From: Zelonia costaricensis
Taxonomy: Eukaryota; Euglenozoa; Kinetoplastea; Trypanosomatida; Trypanosomatidae
Reading direction: 5' to 3'
Length of the DNA: 22,577 nucleotides
Assembly: GCA_030849075.1 (NCBI GenBank)
Contig: JASAOO010003107.1
Coordinates: 1 to 22,577, forward strand
A program made the position numbers and the translations under genes. Under the pieces are notes generated by a model. That model saw only the letters and a list, made by a program, of their open reading frames with translations. It did no database searches and was not told the DNA's origin. Positions 16,771 to 22,577 of this stretch are shown piece by piece (position 1 is the stretch's first letter; each line of letters begins with the position of its first letter).

Positions 16771-19668
16771 TTAGTCCAGCCACTGAAAGAAGCCGCACTG
16801 TCGGCTTGCGCACGTGAGAAAGCGCTTCCCGCTGGACGCCTCCTTGCGCGACACGAGCTGCTTCGCCGGGGCACCGCAGCCGCACATCACGTTGGCTGCG
16901 CCACCTGAGGCCTCCCCGCGCCCCGCGCCACGCCCACCGCTGCGGCCACCCCGCGCACCACGGCCACCGCCGCGGCGGGCCGAGGTGACAGAGGGCAGGC
17001 TGTATGCACTCGCGGAGGCGGAGCTGGCGCTGCTGGGCACGGCGGATGCCGTCGACACGGGGCCGCTGGGGTGGAGGCCCTTGACGGTGATGTAGTCCTT
17101 GATGCGTGCGTCGCAGCTCACGCAGATGGTGTCCACGACGTTCAACCCAGGTACACCCTGCCGCCCGGTGAAGTCAAAGCTGAGGAGCACGGCGTGGCAC
17201 GCCGGGCAGCGCTGCGAGGGGCACGGCTTCACTGCGGCGGCGGCCGGCAGCGAAACGCTGAGGCTGCACGCGGGGTAGCCCTTGCACGAGAGAAAAAACC
17301 CCGTCGCCGACGAGCGGAGCCGCAGCTCATGCTGGCGGCACGCGATGCAGGTCGTAATCCCAATCGACTCGAGCCCCTTCGCGAGTGGGCAGTCGGCCGT
17401 GCACTGGAAGCAGCGGAATTCTGCGGCCGCCTCGAGGTCGGGAAGCACCGACATCGCCGCGGCGCCCCCGCTGTTGGTGCTGTTGTGGCTGCCGGTCAGC
17501 GTCGGGGGGCTCGCGGGCGGCTTGGTGAAGCAGTGCGGGCACACGTGGTACGAGGTCTGCTTTTCGCGGTTTGTGACGCGCAGGACGGCGAACCCGCACA
17601 AGGGGCAGCGGTGCATCGGCTGGACCACCTCCAGTGCGTTGACACGGCCACTCGGCACGCGGTGCAGCGTGGTGCACGCGGCACACCGCACCCCCCAGAC
17701 CTCCCGATCCCGCTCCCCGGCGGCCTCGACGAGGTCCATTGCGCGCCCGCAGGTGCCGCAAGGCACGAAGGCGGCCTGCACCGTGCGGGCGGCGGCGGCG
17801 GCGGCGGCGGCGCGCAGCTCTGCGGCTGGCCCGGCGGGCCGCAGGTGCCGTTTCAGCTCGTCGAAGAAGGCGCCGGTGCTGGCGAGGAGCCGGCTGAAGA
17901 TCTCCTCGTACAGCTGCACGGCGGCCTTGACGACCTGGTCCTTCGTGGCCGCCCCACTGGCGATGTCGCCCATTGCCATCTCCATCTGCGCACGCAGTTG
18001 TGGCTGCAAGAGACTGGCCAGCCCGAGGGACTCGTAGGCCGCGGCGAGGGCGATGCCCAGCGTCGTCGGCACGAGCGACTGCCCCTCTCGCTTCACGTAC
18101 TCACGCTCGAGCACCGTCTTGATGTGCTGGGCGATGGTGGCGTCGGTGCCGATGCCGTTGCTGTCCATGAGGGTGATGAGGTTCGTCTCGGTCAGGTGCG
18201 GCGGCGCGGTGGTGCAGCCCTTGTGCAGCTGCACCACCGTCGGCTCGAAGGTGTCACCAGTCTGGTAGTTGGGGATGCACGTGCTGTTCCACCGCTCGTA
18301 GGGAAAGATGTCGAGCCAGCCACGCTGCACGATCGTCGTGCCGCCGGTGGAAAAGAGCTCGCCGCCGAACTCGGCCGTCACCCGCGTCGTGGCCGCCACC
18401 GCGTCGGGTGAGAGGGAGGCGAGAAAGTGCCGCACAATGAGGTTGTACAGCCTACCCCGATCATCGGCGGTCGCGTTCCACGCCTTGGTGGGGTGGATGG
18501 GCGGGTGCGCCTTGTCGTCGTGACCGCCGCGGAGCGGGGGCCGCACGCGAGTGCTCGTGTCGGCCAGCATCGCCGCCACGTAGTCGGCCACGTCCGCGTT
18601 GGTGGTCTGCGCCCGCACGAGGTCCAGCAGCTCGCTCTCCTGGAAGGTGTAGGAGTCGGTTTCGGTGCGGGGGTACGAGATGAGGCCCTCCTGGTAGAGG
18701 GACTCGGCCAGCGTCATGCACCGCTCGGAGGGCAGACGCAGGTGCGTCGCCGCCAGCTTCTGCAGGACAACGGTGGCGAGCGGGACGGGCGGTCGGCGGT
18801 GGCTCGGGCGCTGCTGCACGCTTGTGACACGCCCCCTGTGCCCATCCGCCGCCGCCGCCTCCAGCATGTCCTCGTAGACGAGCGTCGCTGTGACCTGGTC
18901 GTACAGGGAGCCGCGGCTGCTGTGGAACTTCGTCTCACCATGTTGCACGTGCAGCGTGAAGAAGTCCTCCGGGACGAAGCCCTGCTGCTGCCAGAAGCGC
19001 CGCACAATGAAGCCGAGGGTGGGGAACTGACACGGGCCGAAGCTGAGCACGCCCGGGATCTCGTCGAACAGGTGCCGGAACTTGACGGTCTGGAAGCGGG
19101 TGAAGGCGGCGCCGATGCGGAGGTCCATCTCCTGCCGCGCCTCCACGGCGTCGGAGAGGCGCTTGTCGGGCAGCTTGAGGTTGTGCACGGCGTGCAGCAA
19201 GTCGCGCGCGGTGAGGGCGGAGAAGTGGGCACGCTTCACCTGCACCCGTGGGCGCCTTCCCTGCACCACCTGCACCACCTCGAAGCAGATGTTCTCGCCC
19301 TCGCGGTCGCAGTCAAGCCACAGCACGAGCGTGTCGGCACGCCCCGCGAGTGCCTCAAGATTGCGCTTCACCGGCTCCAGATCGGCGCGGACGAACTTGG
19401 TGATGGGCGCGGAGAAGAGCCCTTGGAAGGGGTAGGTGGACCAGTTTTTTGTGTTAGGCGGAAACTGGTCCTCCATGAGGTGCCCGGCAACCGACGTCAC
19501 CAGCATCGTCTTGCCCTCGAAGCCGAACTCGAAGACGGGATTGAAGCGGGAGAGGGAGGCGATGGTGCGGCACTGCCCGCCGGAGAGGCTGTGCGCCATC
19601 TCCTTGGCCACGCTGGGCTTCTCCGCCACATTCAGCCACGTCGGCATGCCGCCTCTCTTGGCCTTCAT
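16771..19668 (-). CDS. TOP3A: DNA topoisomerase III (type IA, alpha-like), 965 aa
   Basis: A type IA topoisomerase passes one DNA strand through a transient single-strand break. The alpha form works with a RecQ helicase and RMI1 to dissolve recombination intermediates. The start is the ATG at 19668-19666, since the codon at 19695 in the same frame is GTG; a second Met eight residues upstream of Leu12 could also serve. Toprim motifs are AEKPS (Glu16) and LDCDREGEN (Asp119, Asp121, Glu123). RQEMDLRIGAAFTRFQT (179-194) and CQFPTLGF (213-220) follow. The catalytic Tyr332 is in GLISYPRTET. GIGTDATIAQHI (505-516) is intact. These read closer to human TOP3A than TOP3B. The C-terminal third carries four Cys clusters (about 637-665, 688-713, 753-801, 816-852), an RGG-like run (898-918) and a GRF-type finger (Cys929, 931, 953, 958). 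All key residues are present, so the enzyme should be functional in nuclear recombination repair. Confidence 0.93.
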   Translation of the reverse strand: MKAKRGGMPTWLNVAEKPSVAKEMAHSLSGGQCRTIASLSRFNPVFEFGFEGKTMLVTSVAGHLMEDQFPPNTKNWSTYPFQGLFSAPITKFVRADLEPVKRNLEALAGRADTLVLWLDCDREGENICFEVVQVVQGRRPRVQVKRAHFSALTARDLLHAVHNLKLPDKRLSDAVEARQEMDLRIGAAFTRFQTVKFRHLFDEIPGVLSFGPCQFPTLGFIVRRFWQQQGFVPEDFFTLHVQHGETKFHSSRGSLYDQVTATLVYEDMLEAAAADGHRGRVTSVQQRPSHRRPPVPLATVVLQKLAATHLRLPSERCMTLAESLYQEGLISYPRTETDSYTFQESELLDLVRAQTTNADVADYVAAMLADTSTRVRPPLRGGHDDKAHPPIHPTKAWNATADDRGRLYNLIVRHFLASLSPDAVAATTRVTAEFGGELFSTGGTTIVQRGWLDIFPYERWNSTCIPNYQTGDTFEPTVVQLHKGCTTAPPHLTETNLITLMDSNGIGTDATIAQHIKTVLEREYVKREGQSLVPTTLGIALAAAYESLGLASLLQPQLRAQMEMAMGDIASGAATKDQVVKAAVQLYEEIFSRLLASTGAFFDELKRHLRPAGPAAELRAAAAAAAARTVQAAFVPCGTCGRAMDLVEAAGERDREVWGVRCAACTTLHRVPSGRVNALEVVQPMHRCPLCGFAVLRVTNREKQTSYHVCPHCFTKPPASPPTLTGSHNSTNSGGAAAMSVLPDLEAAAEFRCFQCTADCPLAKGLESIGITTCIACRQHELRLRSSATGFFLSCKGYPACSLSVSLPAAAAVKPCPSQRCPACHAVLLSFDFTGRQGVPGLNVVDTICVSCDARIKDYITVKGLHPSGPVSTASAVPSSASSASASAYSLPSVTSARRGGGRGARGGRSGGRGAGRGEASGGAANVMCGCGAPAKQLVSRKEASSGKRFLTCASRQCGFFQWLD
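16774..16884 (-). other. GRF-type zinc finger at the topoisomerase C-terminus
   Basis: Residues 929-965: CGCG, then a basic middle with SGKRFLTC, RQCGFFQW and the terminal LD. The C-x-C, C-x4-C spacing plus the F-F-x-W ending matches the GRF fingers of TOP3A, NEIL3 and APE2, which bind single-stranded DNA. Confidence 0.85.
16915..16977 (-). other. RGG-like low-complexity segment of the topoisomerase
   Basis: Residues 898-918 are almost only Gly, Arg, Ala and Ser, with repeated RGG, RGA and GRG units. Segments of this kind bind nucleic acids and can be arginine-methylated. It links the Cys clusters to the GRF finger. Confidence 0.8.
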
Positions 19669-19790
19669 GCACGACGCAGGAGCTCGCTGGGCCACTCTCC
19701 GCGCCGCGCGGCGAGAAGCGCGCTTGTATGTGCAACCTGTCTCCTTGTTGCCGGTCCGCTGCCCAGTCCCACCTTCACGGCGAAAGGGGA

Positions 19791-19792
19791 CT
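19791..19792 (-). promoter_or_regulatory. Candidate spliced-leader acceptor AG for the topoisomerase gene
   Basis: On the minus strand a C/T-rich stretch (about 19814-19793) ends in CCCAG at 19795-19791. The leader would be about 122 nt (19790-19669) with no ATG. The tract is rich in C rather than T, and other AGs lie downstream, so the exact site is uncertain. Confidence 0.45.
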
Positions 19793-20693
19793 GGGCGGGA
19801 AAGGGGAGGGTGCTTCTATGGCGGAGGTGGGTGAGGGTGTGGGTGACGGTGATGGTGAGGATACGGCGCTGTAAGGGAGTACGTAAGAGGTCAACCGCTT
19901 TGTTTTTGTCCCTCCTGTCTATCGGTGTGTGTGTGTGCGTTTGTGTGTGCGTGTAGGGTGCATATGCGCTGCTGCGCGGCAGAGCAGGCGAGGCGCACGC
20001 GCCGCACGAGACGGCAAACGAGAGAAAGTAGGTCAACGGGGTGAGGAAGCGAGAGGGAGAGAGGCAGGTAAGAGTGCACTGCGATCCAACAAAGAGGGCG
20101 AGGGCGTGAAACCAAAAGAAAAACACACCAACACAGCACCGGGCGGGGGGCGGGCGGGCTGTACGCGTCCTTGCTCGCCAAGGAGTAGGCGCCGAGTACC
20201 TTACCCGACCGGGGTAAAGCCGGGCGGCGAGGAGCACGCAGACGTGTGGCCGTGGCTGGAGGATACGGGAGAAGCTGCCGTCTCCTTCACTTGGCACGGC
20301 CGAACCCGTGTGCGTTGCTGCCCTCAGGCAAAGCGGTACGCCGCCGAGGGGAGGGGAGGAGCAGCACAGCGCGGGCCACACGTGCGAGTGCATTCAAGCC
20401 CTTCTCTCTGACTCCTTTGCTGTGCATTCTGTCACCACTACTCACGACGACGCACACCGCCGTGTGCGTGTTGACGCGGGTGAGGCAGGCGCACTGAGAA
20501 GGGCAGCCGGCTTGCAGCTCATGGCTGCGGTCACACTCCTCTTGTTCTTTTCTCTTTTTTTTTGCGTTGAGTGTCTTTGCATAGGCGTGTCGTCGTCACA
20601 GCGTTCGCTTTACAACTGAAGGAGAACCGAAAAAAAAAAGAGAGAGAACACGAGAACAAGAGAACGAGGCGAAGCACGCGCGCAGACGCACAC

Positions 20694-20770
20694 CACACAC
20701 ACACACACACACACACACACCACAGACACAGACACACACACCACGCAGCGGATCCGCACCTCAGACGGAA

Positions 20771-20803
<33 letters not shown>
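20694..20803. repeat. Two long (CA)n microsatellites in tandem
   Basis: About 27 nt of CA units at 20694-20720 and 31 nt of AC units at 20773-20803, joined by CA-rich imperfect sequence with one non-repetitive island (about 20743-20772). These are the longest dinucleotide tracts in the window. Confidence 0.92.
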
Positions 20804-20811
<8 letters not shown>

Positions 20812-21078
20812 CACGAGGCGCGAGGGCAAGGAGAAGAGGTGAAGGGGCGGAAATACGGCAAGCAGCACACACAGCGGCACCGCGGAGGGCGCAGGGCAAT
20901 GAGAAGGAAAGCGGGGAGGGGGGGGGAGGGAGGGCGCAGGGAACCTTGGAGGCAGGGAAGCCGACACACATCTCATGGCCTTCACAGGCTGAATAGCTTC
21001 TCCAGGACAAGTAATAGGAACAAAAAAAATACACCACACGAGGAGGTGAGCGCCTCTGGTCGCTCGCATATTCTTGAC

Positions 21079-21103
21079 CTTGGCATCAACGCCCTTTGCC
21101 AAG
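21079..21103. repeat. Small inverted repeat (7-bp stem, 11-nt loop)
   Basis: CTTGGCA at 21079-21085 is the reverse complement of TGCCAAG at 21097-21103. It lies in non-coding sequence upstream of the topoisomerase gene. A stem this short can arise by chance in a window of this size. Confidence 0.6.
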
Positions 21104-22112
21104 TGAGTCGTCCGCCCCCCACTGCTCCTGCGCGCATGTCCGCTCCGACGGCCGCCCTTCCTCTCTCGTAGCCGCTCCTTGTGTCTAAAACAGGGAACCG
21201 TCTCTTTCGCTGAGCTCTATTTTGTTGTTGCTGATGATTTAAAAAAGGAAAAGAGTGCCGCCTTTTGTTGCTGTTTCTCATCGTAGTCGAGCCATCGCAT
21301 TTTTTTTCTTTTTGTTTGCTTCTCTTCCCGTCATGTATGCTGGCCGCTGTCGCACATACACGCACACAAGCATGCACGCAGCCCACTCCCTCGCACGTCC
21401 CCCCCGCCTCACTGTGTAGAGTGCCTGTTCCCTTCGAGGCGTTCAACCGGCTGTGCGCATTTGTCTTTCGTCAACTCTTCTCCGCTATCTGTGAGTCCCT
21501 CCGCAAGCGTATGAGGAGATGTGGGGGCGAAGGCGGCGTTTGTGTGTGTGTGTGAAGCATCGCCTCACCTTCTCCATTTTTCCCTTTGTGTGTGTGTATT
21601 CGCTTGTTCGGCCGCGCGCTAGACAACAGATGAGGAATTGAGGGACAGATAGACCGGAGGAAGCCTGCACAACGCCCACGCTCAGGACCACCGCAACTGA
21701 ACACCATGGAGGTTGAGAGGAACACAGGGCGGGGGGGGGAGGCAGGGAGGGAAGAGAGGAGGTGATGGTGGTGGCGGCGGTTTGGGAGGGGTAGGTGGAT
21801 GGTGGGGCCGTGCCAGCAAAAGAGAAGAACAAAGAACGGTGGACAAGATCGCTGTCGTCGCGCGTCCCCCTTCTCGGGGTTGCTCGCCACGCGGCCGCAC
21901 ATGATGGTGCCTTTCTTCCGACCCTTTTCGCCACGCCATATCGGCACACTCCACCGACCCACACAGAACGCACGCACATCCTCAAGTCGCGTCCACGAGA
22001 GGCGGTGGGTGGGAGAGCCGACGCCCCCCTTCCTACTGCGGTCCCTCTCCCCCCCACCCCTGCGCATTGTAGGGACACACCGTCCTCTCAGGTTGATTCC
22101 TCCGACGATATG

Positions 22113-22134
22113 ACACACACACACACACACACAC
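22113..22134. repeat. (AC)n microsatellite
   Basis: Eleven AC units on the plus strand between a C-rich and a T/C-rich stretch near the right edge. Confidence 0.9.
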
Positions 22135-22577
22135 CGCGCTCCCTTGTCCCTAACCTCCTCTCTCTCCGCTTCATTCCCCTCGTGACGGCGCACTCTGCAA
22201 AGGCGCGGAAGCGCGGCGCCGCTGGTCAGTGGGGACGGTGCAATGCGGGGCGAGGGGAGAGGGGGACGGGAGAGGGGGTCAAAGAAGAAAGCTGTCCGTG
22301 CGCGTGTGCGTCGCCGGACCAGCCCACCGATGTACGGAGGCCAACGGGAACGAACCATGGGTACGACTGCCTGCAAATGCGGCAAGAGGGGTGGAGAGTT
22401 CAGGAAGGGGGGGGGAGGGAGGGAAGGAGACGAGTAGGAAAACAGCGAAGGGGCACCTGCCAACCGCCAACCAATGCACAAGCGCCCCACGACCGCGGTA
22501 GAAGTCCATCCTACAAAAATAGAATATAAGAAGAAGAACAGCATCACTTCAACGTGGGATCAAAGGAAGTCGAAGCA

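Larger units (their letters stand above)
19669..22577. other. 2.9 kb without a recognisable gene at the right end
   Basis: The left end is the topoisomerase leader. Beyond it are moderately complex sequence (19800-20540), a pair of long CA microsatellites (20694-20803), a stretch that is pyrimidine-rich on the plus strand (about 21160-21620), a purine-rich block (about 21700-21860), another pyrimidine-rich block (about 22020-22200), and a purine-rich block (about 22240-22440). Open frames on both strands are repeat translations or Pro/Ser/Arg-rich and show no domain. The next gene upstream must start outside the window. Confidence 0.7.

Noticed and set aside
19669..19695. Topoisomerase start at 19695
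   Set aside because: The codon there is GTG, not ATG. The first ATG in frame is at 19668, and it precedes the Toprim motif by a suitable distance.
17071..19956. Long plus-strand open frames (446 and 509 codons) antisense to the topoisomerase
   Set aside because: Same effect: shadows of the topoisomerase codons, with biased composition and no domain.

Overview
The window looks like nuclear DNA of a trypanosomatid, most likely a Leishmania species or a close relative. The reasons are: all recognisable genes are intronless and on one strand (minus); coding stretches are GC-rich and separated by long, low-complexity spacers full of purine runs (pyrimidine runs on the transcribed sense strand) and CA/GT microsatellites; each complete gene has a polypyrimidine tract plus AG a short way upstream, as expected for spliced-leader trans-splicing; and the gene content includes receptor-type adenylate cyclases of the kinetoplastid kind. 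I cannot assign species or chromosome from sequence alone.

Reading in the direction of transcription (right to left), the window holds: (1) 22577-19669, about 2.9 kb with no supportable gene, CA microsatellites and several reversals of purine/pyrimidine polarity; (2) 19668-16771, a type IA DNA topoisomerase of the topoisomerase III-alpha kind with a long multi-zinc-finger, RGG and GRF tail; (3) 15414-13621, a protein with ten CCHC-type zinc knuckles followed by a NYN/PIN-like nuclease domain; (4) a 3.3 kb spacer; (5) 10316-9960, a 118-residue protein I do not recognise; (6) 8676-4423, a full-length receptor-type adenylate cyclase (1417 residues) with catalytic residues intact and a C-terminal domain that resembles DUF1935 of kinetoplastid calpain-like proteins; (7) a 3.9 kb spacer; (8) 494-1, the first 164 codons of a second receptor-type adenylate cyclase that runs off the left edge.

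The two cyclases form a tandem pair on the same strand. Their N-terminal 127-135 residues are strongly diverged, but the next 92 bases (to the window edge) are identical, which suggests recombination or gene conversion between them. The genes would be transcribed as one polycistronic unit. That is normal in this group and does not imply a shared pathway; I see no functional link between the topoisomerase, the zinc-knuckle nuclease and the cyclases.
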